The notes beneath the pieces were generated by a model, which worked only from the letters and a program-made list of their open reading frames with translations, made no database searches and was not told where the DNA came from. A DNA stretch of 64,000 nucleotides, from positions 2,573,501 to 2,637,500 of the forward strand of contig NZ_CP090959.1 in assembly GCF_024138675.1 (NCBI RefSeq), given 5' to 3'. This document shows, in pieces, positions 31,101 to 39,100 of this stretch; within the stretch, counting starts at the first letter, position 1, and every line of letters begins with the position of its first letter. The position numbers and the translations under genes were made by a program. Origin of the DNA: Simiduia sp. 21SJ11W-1. GTDB taxonomy: Bacteria > Pseudomonadota > Gammaproteobacteria > Pseudomonadales > Cellvibrionaceae.

Positions 31101-33333
31101 CGGTGACTTCAGTGTGAATCTTTCTGATGGCAGCTTACAAATACCCAATTTTGCGCTGGGCCTGCAAACCACTGGCGCGCTTGGCATTTCTGCCAACCAC
31201 ATTTTTGATGTACCCAACGACGGGATTCTTACACTTAATGCAGCAAGCCTCGATTTAAATCTACTGCAAACTAATAGCCCGCTACAGATCAATTTAAACT
31301 CAAATCAGCTAAACCTCACCGGGCCTTCGGCAACAGCGCTCACCTTCCAGCGCGCCAGCGGCGATCTTGCCTTAAACGCCATCAACTGGGCGGGCAATTT
31401 AACTTTCAGCCTTGGCAACGGAAACCTGGTGCTGAATGATGCGGGGCTTACCAGCGCGGGCACTCTCTCACTCAATGCCAACGATATGTTCGACGCCGAT
31501 CGCTCCGTAATACTTGCAGCAAACACTATCAGCCTTAACAGCAATCTTGCTGCAGGTGATCTCTCGCTCAACACCACCGCGGCAAACCTCGAACTTTTGC
31601 TTGCCGCCACCAACGCGCTTACAGTAAGCAACTCAGGCAACCTGCAACTTAACGCCAGCCAGCACACGGGCAGCGGTGCCACCAACATTACCACCACGGG
31701 CGATTTAACACTGGCGGGCAATTGGGATTACAACGCAGGCAGCGGTGACTTAACACTCAATGGCAACAACCTGTTGATTAACGCCGCGGTGATTGATAGC
31801 AACCTTGCCAGCACCGATGCCAGCAATTTAACACTTACGGCCCTCGGCAATATCACCCAGGCAGACGGCAGCCAGTTACTGGCGGGTACGGGGCTTATAA
31901 ACCTGAATGCCGGCAACAACATACAGCTTGCCCACGCGCACAGTGATGCATTGGCTGCAAACGCGATTACTCTGGTAGCCGGTGGCAGCCTTAGCGATGC
32001 AGGCGACACCCACACAGACCTCAGTAGCCCGGGCGGCGCTGCGATTACCGTGGGCAATCACATCGGCAGTGGTAACGCGCTGGAAAGCCAACTTGAGGGC
32101 GTGCAATTTACCCAAACCGGCACGGGCAATGTGGCGCTCAATAACACAGGCGATTTAACCTTGGCCCCCAGCACTTTCACCGGCGACCTATCCCTTGGTG
32201 CCCAAACGCTAACGCTGCCCGACGCCGGCATCGCGCTACCTGGCCGATTGACCTTAAATCTTGCAGACCTACAAGACTCAGACCGCAGCCTCACCTTAAT
32301 GGCCCAGGCTTTGGCGCTTGATATCACAGCAGCTACAGGCAATTTGGAAATAAACAGCAACGCCACCCAGGCAGATCTAACCCAAAACCTTCACGACCTG
32401 GTGTTTAACAGCCAACCGGCAAGCGCACTGCGGCTGGAAGATATAACCGGCGATGGCAATGCCCTGCAAATTCTCGATGGCAATTTTACCCTGAACCTGA
32501 GCCAGGGCGATCTCACACTGGCCGATGCCCTGCTAACCCAGGATCTCACCGACGACAACCTGCGCAGCGGAAAAATGTTAATAAACATTCAAAGCGGCAA
32601 CCTCACCATTGCCGATGGTGCAAGCCTGCGCGCCATCAACACCCTTGATAGCAACACCAACGGCGGCTTGATTAACGACGACCAAACCGCCCTGCTGATT
32701 CGCCAGCTAGACACCACCGATACCGCCTACAACTGGCAGCTGGGTGATAACACATCCAACCTGCCGATCCTGATTGAAACCCAAGGCGGTGATCTGGTGT
32801 TTGATGTGTATAACGATGCACTGCTGGCCAACAATGCCCGCACACTCACGCTTAACGACAACGTACAGCTGCGCGCCTACAACCAGCTAACAGATCCGAA
32901 CGATGGCACCTTTACCAATCGCACGGCAAACTTAAACAATGCATTGGTTGCGGCCAAAACCAGCCGCCGCATCACATTGCTAACCGAAGCTCCGGCAACC
33001 CCAACGCCGCCGCCTTCTCCGCCGCCATCACCTCCGCCGTCACCCACGCCCACACCGTCACCCAGCCCGCAACCGGCCGTTGACCTTGAGAGCGTCACCA
33101 ACGATTCATCAAACGCGGCGCAAACCGAAGCGCTGCCACCGGCAACAGATAGCAACAGCACCACCTCTGTTGGGCAACTGCTGCAGCGGGCAGAAGGCGA
33201 CTGCAATCAACCCAACCTGCAAGGCAACAGCCAGGCGCGCTGTAAAAATCAGGCCGCCATCAGCCGGTTTTTAAGCAGCCTGTTAATCGGTGGCCAATTG
33301 CCCACGCCCACACAACCCGGAAACAAACCATGA
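25192..33333 (+). CDS. Giant filamentous-haemagglutinin-like adhesin, TpsA
   Basis: A 2713-aa secreted beta-helical adhesin. A signal peptide (KLLALLVGQAIAIDAAHA) precedes a TPS secretion domain with ALEYEAFSIGAGEQVIFHQP-like sequence and NPQGVFFSPGAQVDVAGLV (residues about 110-130). YLIDPTDITIS follows near residue 400, then over 2000 residues of repeats rich in GNLTLxxAGDITL strands. Two neighbouring stretches of about 1.2 kb are nearly identical (period 478 aa). The C terminus has a Pro/Ser/Thr-rich linker (about residues 2605-2625) and a Cys-containing tail (GDCNQPNLQGNSQARCKNQ) that may hold it at the cell surface. ATGA overlap links it to yfiR. An attachment role is family inference. 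Confidence 0.92.
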   Translation: MHTTKTFKPKLLALLVGQAIAIDAAHALPTTPDVVHGDVSLSQQNSTLNIHQTSQRAVLEYEAFSIGAGEQVIFHQPGSNALTLNKVTGPDASVIAGQLQANGQVFLVNPQGVFFSPGAQVDVAGLVVTTLDIAADDFMQGDFSLMTPGPGHIENQGSISADHILAFISPTIHNSGSLNAKQLHLTTASEVIIQPQGERTGLLVAQNALQSSDGHILNSGQISGQWVNINAQAVNELHNQLVENHGLIKAASLDDLTGGEIHIETSGDLINEGTLDASGTTGGSIAVAADRAYSSGQMLADGETAGGEITVTTEAMSILDAGSLQSANAANQGDGGRIINFSAGFAHFSPQANISATGGNLGGNGGFVEVSGIQYVEALGRVSTLAPQGMAGTYLIDPTDITISAAADSNGSFTGGGPFNWSPTAGTSNINVGTLKTNLMTNNVTIDTASAFGGTGDIFFNDSLDINGIGTKSLTLQADGSISFAAGVQILDSVAGGDNLSIAATAGGNFTMNATSSLDLGAGTFGATLGGAAQISAIKTTSSSATAIGITAGSSITNSAVAVNFDTPGTLRLQAPTGIGPITTRVGGLNLSSTAGGATLTNQMAVSLADVNLAGAFSLTNTGNITVAGFTSATNVTLSSTGNLVLPNAGLGISGNFDITANDISDSDRSVILSGNNLTLNTGVSGGDLTINGDFAAVDITQSGANTLTYSDADSFTITDFAITGGGGLGLLGANDVTLASDVDLDGNNGGTLTLGSSGGNLLVNANIVDSNTGTTDNVNVTLSAANDITMQDGTQVSVGVANINLNAGNNITVSSLQSTQTTGTAIALNAGNQIIDGGDTDADIRALGSRYSLTAVNGIGVGNAIETRGTASDLTNTGSGNIEVHNFSGTLVLRTLNNVGDSLLSSVANITVQSGAVTTTQGLSLTAAGDITLPDAALTNIGGTFTLSAQDITDSDRTVNFDAAPLNITTATAAGDSVFNTTGTQLTLNNTNTNLVTVNKTNAGNLEIVNSNVGAGSLSLALADGDLQVNNTGLQTTGALGISANHLFDVPNDGAVNLQANSLALNLLQTGAPLQIDLVAPTLTLTGTAATDLTFQRASGNLTVNAINWAGNLALNVTGGNLVLDDAGLTSAGTLALNANDIFDSNRDIILNANALDVTSALAGGNLTANTTINSLAANLNSANSFTLSNTGNLQLNASSQSGAGAHNITTSGDLTLANNWDYNGSSGALTLGASNVALNADISDSDNTVTDSINTTVNATNAITMQDGAQINVNNADIVLNAGTDISLASVQSSKATGTPISLTAGGQILDAGDTHTDIIATNGNASLSAATGIGVANPLDIQAASLNLTNTTSGDVAIDNSAASWVLNALNNAGNTTLTAGGNLTVASAAVAATQDLTLSAIGNITLPDTALTNIGGTFTLSAQDIIDSDRAVNFDTAPLNITTATAAGDSVFNTTGTQLTLNNTNTNLVTVNKTNAGNLQILGIDVGSGDFSVNLADGSLQTTNFSPGLQTGGALSISANHIFDVPNDGIVTLSAASVNLNLLQTSSPLQVNLFSNQLTLTGPAATDLTVQRASGNLTVNAINWAGNLALDVTGGNLVLDDAGLTSAGTLALNANDIFDSNRDIILNANALDVTSALAGGNLTANTTINSLAANLNSANSFTLSNTGNLQVDASSQSGAGAHNITTSGDLTLANNWDYNGSSGALTLGASNVALNADISDSDNTVTDSINTTVNATNAITMQDGAQINVNNADIVLNAGTDISLASVQSSKATGTPISLTAGGQILDAGDTHTDIIATNGNASLSAATGIGVANPLDIQAASLNLTNTTSGDVAIDNSAASWVLNALNNAGNTTLTAGGNLTVASAAVAATQDLTLSAIGNITLPDTALTNIGGTFTLSAQDITDSDRAVNFDTAPLNITTATAAGDSVFNTIGTQLTLNNTNTNLVTVNKTNAGNLEILGNNLGNGDFSVNLSDGSLQIPNFALGLQTTGALGISANHIFDVPNDGILTLNAASLDLNLLQTNSPLQINLNSNQLNLTGPSATALTFQRASGDLALNAINWAGNLTFSLGNGNLVLNDAGLTSAGTLSLNANDMFDADRSVILAANTISLNSNLAAGDLSLNTTAANLELLLAATNALTVSNSGNLQLNASQHTGSGATNITTTGDLTLAGNWDYNAGSGDLTLNGNNLLINAAVIDSNLASTDASNLTLTALGNITQADGSQLLAGTGLINLNAGNNIQLAHAHSDALAANAITLVAGGSLSDAGDTHTDLSSPGGAAITVGNHIGSGNALESQLEGVQFTQTGTGNVALNNTGDLTLAPSTFTGDLSLGAQTLTLPDAGIALPGRLTLNLADLQDSDRSLTLMAQALALDITAATGNLEINSNATQADLTQNLHDLVFNSQPASALRLEDITGDGNALQILDGNFTLNLSQGDLTLADALLTQDLTDDNLRSGKMLINIQSGNLTIADGASLRAINTLDSNTNGGLINDDQTALLIRQLDTTDTAYNWQLGDNTSNLPILIETQGGDLVFDVYNDALLANNARTLTLNDNVQLRAYNQLTDPNDGTFTNRTANLNNALVAAKTSRRITLLTEAPATPTPPPSPPPSPPPSPTPTPSPSPQPAVDLESVTNDSSNAAQTEALPPATDSNSTTSVGQLLQRAEGDCNQPNLQGNSQARCKNQAAISRFLSSLLIGGQLPTPTQPGNKP
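28440..29655 (+). repeat. Intragenic direct repeat, copy 1 (tpsA)
   Basis: This stretch repeats at 29874-31089 with an offset of 1434 bp (478 codons) and very few base differences, mostly near the edges. It spans the segment from LTFQRASGNLTVNAINW to KTNAGNLQI. The identity, including silent sites, indicates recent duplication or gene conversion. More diverged relatives flank it at about 27.9-28.4 and 31.3-32.0 kb. Confidence 0.85.
29874..31089 (+). repeat. Intragenic direct repeat, copy 2 (tpsA)
   Basis: Second near-identical copy of the 28440-29655 stretch, in frame. The surrounding 0.2 kb between the copies is diverged (LGIDVGSGDFSVNLADG... against LGNNLGNGDFSVNLSDG...). Confidence 0.85.
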
Positions 33334-33899
33334 GCAACCACTTGCGCCCCCTGTTTATTGCCCTGGCATTTTTGATGCTCGCCACAACACCCAAGGTACA
33401 CGCCCAGGCAGACGAGCAAGAGCTTGCGCAACTGCAGGTAAAAGCGTTGTTTTTATACAACTTTGCCAACTTCGTAGAATGGCCTGCAGATGCTTTCGCC
33501 GGGCCAGAATCGCCCATCCGCATGTGCCTATTTGGCGATATTCCCTTCGGAATATTTCTCGATGGCGTTAACGGCACCCCCATTGCAGATCGCACCCTGG
33601 CAGTGGTGCGCACCCAAGATAAAGCCGATATCGCCGAAGGCTGCCAGATATTATTTGTGGGCAATGACCAGCGCGCGCGGCTACCGGATTTCTGGAAAGA
33701 CGTACAGTTTCTATTTGTACTGAGCGTGGGCGAGCAGGCAGGCTTTGCCGACAAAGGCGGTATCATCAGTATTTTCAGAACCAAAGATCAATACGAGTTT
33801 GATGTAAACATCAGCAACGCCATGGCTGCCGGCCTGTTTTTGAGTAGCGATCTCTTAAGCCTTGCCCGCGAAATTCACGAGAACACCCAAAGCCAATAA
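33330..33899 (+). CDS. yfiR: YfiR-family periplasmic regulator
   Basis: A 189-aa exported protein of the YfiR (DUF4154) family. Signal peptide HLRPLFIALAFLMLATTPKVHAQ, then the family hallmark VKALFLYNFANFVEWPADAF, CQILFVGN, VLSVGEQAGFADKGGIISI and VNISNAMAAGLFLSSDLLSLA. In Pseudomonas YfiR binds the periplasmic CHASE8 domain of the cyclase YfiN and keeps it off. Here the gene sits between the adhesin and a hybrid kinase with a CHASE8-like sensor: ATGA overlap upstream, TAATG downstream. I infer that it restrains this kinase, the GGDEF protein at 21396, or both. Confidence 0.9.
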   Translation: MSNHLRPLFIALAFLMLATTPKVHAQADEQELAQLQVKALFLYNFANFVEWPADAFAGPESPIRMCLFGDIPFGIFLDGVNGTPIADRTLAVVRTQDKADIAEGCQILFVGNDQRARLPDFWKDVQFLFVLSVGEQAGFADKGGIISIFRTKDQYEFDVNISNAMAAGLFLSSDLLSLAREIHENTQSQ

Positions 33900-35839
33900 T
33901 GCGAGCCATAAAGCGATTTATAAATCGGCTATCACTAAGGCAAAAGCTCTTTGCGATTGTCACCTCAAGCCTGCTGCTTACGATGATTTTTTCGTCGCTG
34001 GCGTTTGTTTACTATGATCGCTATCAAACCGAGCGCCTGATTGCCAATAATATTTCGCTGCTGGCCAACCTTACCGGCCAGCGCAGTTCAGCAGCCCTGG
34101 CATTTGGCGATAAAAAAGCACTGCAAAACAACTTGATGGCATTGGAAACACTGCCGGGGTTTATTAGCGCCTGTATTTATGATCGTGGGCACACCATTTA
34201 TAGCGCGCGCCTCTCAAACAAATCGGCTTTTGCTTTTTGCCCTGCGTTAAATAACAACATGACACAACCCGGATACCGGCAGCTGCACCCCACCTTTTTG
34301 GATGTCACCGCGCCCATTCAGCGCAACAAAATTGACTACGGGCATATTCTCATTCGCTACAGCCTGGCAGAGGCCGAGCAACGCACCCGGGTGTTTGCCG
34401 GTGCTGCGCTGCTGATTTCTTTAATTTCAATTTCCTTCAGCCTGATCTTCTCGAACCGGCTGCAGCGGATGTTTGTGGCCCCAATATTCGATTTGAACTG
34501 GACCGCCGAGCGGGTAACCCACACCCAGGATTACGGCATCAGGGCCGAGCAACACTCGAATGACGAGGTTGGAAACCTCGTGCGCTCGTTTAACGGCATG
34601 CTGGATCTCATACAGGATAAACACATCAGCCTTACCGAAGTGGTATCCGAACTTGAAAAAACTTCGGAAGATTTAAAACACTACGCAAACGCCGCCGAGC
34701 AAAAAGGCGAGGAATTCCAGCAAATGCTCGCCGGTGCCAGCCACGATTTACGCCAACCCCTGCAGGCCATGGCAATTTTTGTGGATGCCCTTAAATCAAC
34801 CGCCACGCAAGATCAGGCACCACTGGTGAAAAAGCTGGACCTTGCCATCGATAACATGAGCCAACTGTTTTCAAGCCTGCTTGATTACTCGCGCCTGCAA
34901 AGCAAACAAAGCCAGAACATCGAAAAATCCACCGTCAATCTCAAAGACCTGATCAACCGCGTATCGCACGAATTTGAAGCCATTGCCAACAATAAGAATT
35001 TGTCTATGCGGTTTAGGCTAGACAACCTGGCGGTGTTAAGCCACGAGGTCACCATAGAGCGCATTTTGCGCAACCTGCTGAGCAATGCCATCCGTTACAC
35101 CAATGAAGGTGGCGTGCTCATTGCCTGCAGAAAGCGCGGCGAATTCATCAGCATTGATGTTTACGACACCGGCATTGGCATTCGGCCAGAATCCATGGAA
35201 AGTATTTTTCAAAGTTACTCGCAAGACAATAATCGCACGGAAGCCCACAAACAGGGCGTGGGGCTCGGGCTTGCCATTGTATTGCGGCTGATCAAGCTGC
35301 TGGGGTTCGACCTGGAGGTAAAATCCCGCGTGGGGCGTGGTTCGCTGTTTCGCATTCGCATCCCCGTGGCAGTTGCGCCACAAGCAACAGCTGCGCCCGA
35401 CCCTGTGCTTAGCCTGCCACCAGACATCGCCCTAACCCAGCAACAGGTACTGGCCGGCCACAAGGTGTGCCTGCTTGAAGACGACCCCGCTATACAGCAG
35501 CAACTTTGCAGCCTGCTTGAAAACTGGGGCGCAGAGGTAGTGGCTTTTGGCTCACTCGATGAGTTGCGCCGGCAATTGCCTGCATTAAAGGCCGCCCCGC
35601 CCCAGCTTATTCTTACCGACTACCAGCTCGACGATGTAGACACCGGGCTGGACGCTGTAGACCTCATCAGGCTCACCTGTAACAGCACCCTGCCTGCGCT
35701 GTTCGTAACCGGCATTGAAGATACCGCCGAACTCGAATTACTGCGCGCCCAAGGCTACAGCGTGCTGAAAAAGCCCGTTAAACCCGCCAAACTGCGCGCC
35801 ATGCTGAGCTTTATGATCACCCACGAAAGCGACCTGTAA
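33899..35839 (+). CDS. Hybrid histidine kinase with CHASE8-like sensor
   Basis: A 646-aa inner-membrane sensor. TM1 (LFAIVTSSLLLTMIFSSLAFVYY), a periplasmic region with GQRSSAALAFGDKKALQNNL as in CHASE8, TM2 (VFAGAALLISLISISFSLIF), HAMP, and a short coiled coil. HisKA carries H282 in SHDLRQPLQ; HATPase_c has the N box (LLSNAIRYTNEGG), DTGIGI and GVGLGLAIV; and a C-terminal receiver carries D574 (LILTDYQLDD). The gene starts one base into the stop of yfiR, so the two are coupled. No HTH output is fused; the separate LuxR-type regulator at 16147 is one candidate partner. Confidence 0.92.
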   Translation: MRAIKRFINRLSLRQKLFAIVTSSLLLTMIFSSLAFVYYDRYQTERLIANNISLLANLTGQRSSAALAFGDKKALQNNLMALETLPGFISACIYDRGHTIYSARLSNKSAFAFCPALNNNMTQPGYRQLHPTFLDVTAPIQRNKIDYGHILIRYSLAEAEQRTRVFAGAALLISLISISFSLIFSNRLQRMFVAPIFDLNWTAERVTHTQDYGIRAEQHSNDEVGNLVRSFNGMLDLIQDKHISLTEVVSELEKTSEDLKHYANAAEQKGEEFQQMLAGASHDLRQPLQAMAIFVDALKSTATQDQAPLVKKLDLAIDNMSQLFSSLLDYSRLQSKQSQNIEKSTVNLKDLINRVSHEFEAIANNKNLSMRFRLDNLAVLSHEVTIERILRNLLSNAIRYTNEGGVLIACRKRGEFISIDVYDTGIGIRPESMESIFQSYSQDNNRTEAHKQGVGLGLAIVLRLIKLLGFDLEVKSRVGRGSLFRIRIPVAVAPQATAAPDPVLSLPPDIALTQQQVLAGHKVCLLEDDPAIQQQLCSLLENWGAEVVAFGSLDELRRQLPALKAAPPQLILTDYQLDDVDTGLDAVDLIRLTCNSTLPALFVTGIEDTAELELLRAQGYSVLKKPVKPAKLRAMLSFMITHESDL

Positions 35840-36168
35840 TCCGCCCCAGGCCACTTCCAACCCCGCCCTGCCCCTTCGCCCATGCCGTTCTGGCCCCGCA
35901 AGCCACCTGCTTGCACGAGATTTACGCACCCATAACGCACCATAAAAGCTCAATATAAATCACTAAAGATCAACAGTTGATCATTAGCAAGCATATCTTT
36001 ACTATTAGGCGAGTGGAATTAGTCATATTAGATCAGATTTGACCATACAAATAATAATCGTCTGCATCTCTTTGACCATCAGCTACCCCCAAGGACAGGG
36101 ACCGAGCGCAAGGCGGCAGGCAGCTTTCAGCCGCTGACTATTAAACCAATAAGAAACTCGAGCAACCT
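35840..36168. other. Intergenic region before the propeller/CBM gene
   Basis: About 330 bp without a gene, AT-rich from 35940 to 36080. No terminator for the upstream operon and no copy of the GGC(C/T)TAGGCC operator were seen. It presumably holds the promoter for the gene at 36169. Confidence 0.5.
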
Positions 36169-39100
36169 ATGAAGAAATCGATTCTCGCATGCAGCATTGC
36201 CCTGCTGTGCGCCCAGACTGCGGTGGCTGCCAATACCTGGCAATCACTCAACCCGGGCGCCGGTGGTCAAATTCAAGACGTAGTGGCCGACCCCAACCAG
36301 GTAGACGTTGTCTATTTGGCTTCCGATATGGAGGGCGTGTACAAAAGTACCGACAACGGCGAAAACTGGCAGCCAACCGGCCAATTAAGCCACAACCGTG
36401 TGTATGCCGTGGCCGTGAAACCCGGCAACTCCGACCACCTGTTTGTGGGCACCCTGTTTGGCTTGCACACATCCACAGACGGTGGCGCAACCTATGATCT
36501 GATCGACAACACCAAGAACATCTCTTTTGGGTCGGTTGCTTTCAAGCCAGACAACGCCAATGTAATTATCGCAGGCCCCGGCTGGCGCGATGACCAGGAT
36601 TTCATTGACAACTTCGGTGAAACCGCCAACGGCGAGGGCCGGGTGTTTGTATCCACAGACGGCGGCGCCAACTGGTCGGCCGTTACCTTCGATTCAGCCA
36701 CCAACACCGATCGCAACATCTACAACATCACCTTCGACCCGGCCAACCCCAGCACCGTGTACCTGGGCTCAAACAAAGGCCTCTACAAAAGTACCGATGC
36801 AGGCCAAACCTGGGCCAAGGTGGAAAGCCCCACTAACCGCCCACGCAGCAAAGGCGTCACCCTGAGCCCCGATGGCAAGGTGCTCTACTCGGTATTTGCA
36901 GCCAACGACAACAACAACCGCGACTGGGTGCTCTACGCAACTCCTGCCGATAACATTAACTGGCAAGCGGTAGCGGCTGGCCTCAATTCCGGCAAGCGTT
37001 TCTGGTACCCGGAAATAGACCCGCGCTCCACTGCCACCGAGCACAAAGTCTTGCTGGGCACCGTTGGGGATCGCGAAGGCCTGTACGAAGGTACCTTTAA
37101 CTGGAGCGGCGCCTCACTTTCAAGTTACAGCTGGTCGAAAATTTTTGGCGACTACAGCAATGGCAACTACGACATCGGCTGGGATTACGCGAGCCCGCCG
37201 AACGCCCGTTTCGCACACTACACCCCAACCACCGGCGGCTGGGATCGCGGCGTCTGGTCTACCAGCAACCAGGCCATGTTCTACGCCGATCACAACAGTG
37301 GCGACAACAGCTACAGCTGGGCCAACAAATACAGTAACCCCAACAACAGCATTACCGTTAACTGGTGGGGCGTAGATTGGCCTACCTACTCAGGTAAAGG
37401 CACCGAAAGTACCTACACCTACGACGTTGCCATACACGGCGACTACGTGATTCAGGGCCAGGCAGACAACGGCCTGGTAGAAAGCTGGGATGGCGGTTTT
37501 TCCTGGTCGAACATGCAGCACCGCCTGCCGGGCCTGAACCTCTCAGACGTGCAGGCGGTTGACATTGCCGATGCCTGGGGCACGCCCACGGTGGTAGCAC
37601 AGGCAACCAGCGGTTACGGTGGCGGCGCCCACAACGGCCGCCTGTACGCCAAGAAACTCACCACCGCGTCACCCACCGATGTGTGGGTAGAACTGGCCGG
37701 TGGCCCGGCCGGTAAAGCCGGTGTACCCAAAGGCGTTTTGCGCGATGTTGCCGTCTCGCCGGCCAACCCCGCCAAAGTGTTTATGTTTTCTTCCAACTAT
37801 GGCCTGTACATGCTGGAAGACATCGGCCGCGCGCTCGACTATCACCAGCAAGGTGAAGTACTCGATGCCAAGTTGATCTACCAAAGCGGTGGCAACGATA
37901 CCGCCCGCAGTGCGCGCACCATTGCGCCCCACCCCACCGATGAAAACGTGGTGTTTTTCTCATCCACCGGTGGCGTACAAGGCGTATGGCGCGGCGAAGC
38001 ACTAGAGGATGGCAGCTGGAGCTTTGAACAGGTATTGAACACCAGCGGCTGGGACGCTGAAGTACACGCCTGGGAGCACAACGGTACTGTGTACCTCATG
38101 AACTTTGCCAAAGGCGGCGGGCCAGACTTCAACGACGGCAACAACTGGCATGCGTTGCTCTCAACCGATGAAGGCCAAACCTGGACCAAAGTCTTCAATC
38201 CCGACATCGCCAAAACCGTGCGCCCCACCAGCAATGTTGCCTGGTGGGATGAAGTGAGCGACCGCTTTAACTTCTCGGCCAAAGGTGGCTCGGCGGCCTA
38301 CGCCGACAAACTGGTTGTGGGTTACTACGATCACGCGCTGCAGCTCGGTTACGGCGTGTTCATGGGCACCATTCAGGGCGACGGCAGCGTCACCTGGGAA
38401 GACATCACAGCAGATCTGCACTTCAAAGGCCTCACCGGCACACGCTTTGTGGCCGAAGACGGTGTGATGAACCTCTACTCGGCCACGCCGGGCGCCGGTT
38501 TGTGGAAGCGCACAGTGGCGGGCGTGCAATTGCCCGAAACACCTGCAATGGCACCGGCGGGCGCCGACACCTTAAGTGCCTCGCTTAATGCCGATGACAA
38601 CACCATCACATTAACCTGGGCCGACAACGCCAATAACGAACAAGGCTACCGCATAGAGCGCAGCAACGGCGGCGCCTTTAAAGTGGTAGGCCAGGTAGGC
38701 ATGAACGATACCGACTACCTGGATTTCGACCTTGCAAGCAACACTGAATACACCTACCGCGTTGTGGCATTTAACGCAGCCGGTGTGGCCACAGCCTCAA
38801 ACGAAGTAACCATTACTTCCGGCGAAGCCGATGGCGGCTCCGATGCCTGTGTAGCGGTAAACCTGCTGTCTAATGGCGATTTCGAAACAGGCGACATCTC
38901 CGGCGGCTGGAACCTCTACGCCAACACGGGCAAGGGTGCTGCGGCAACGGCCAATGTGGGCGCAGCTGCAGGCTTTAGTTCATCGAATGTAGCGCACATT
39001 GCCATTAGCGCACCTACCCATGAAAACGACGTGCAGTTTAAAAACACCGTCAACGGCCTTGATCAGGGCAAAACCTATGCACTGAAATTTACGGGCGCCT

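Noticed and set aside
26370-32600. Long minus-strand open frames within the adhesin gene
   Set aside because: They are antisense shadows caused by the repetitive, Asn/Thr/Leu-rich coding sequence. They break at no conserved boundary and show no family resemblance.
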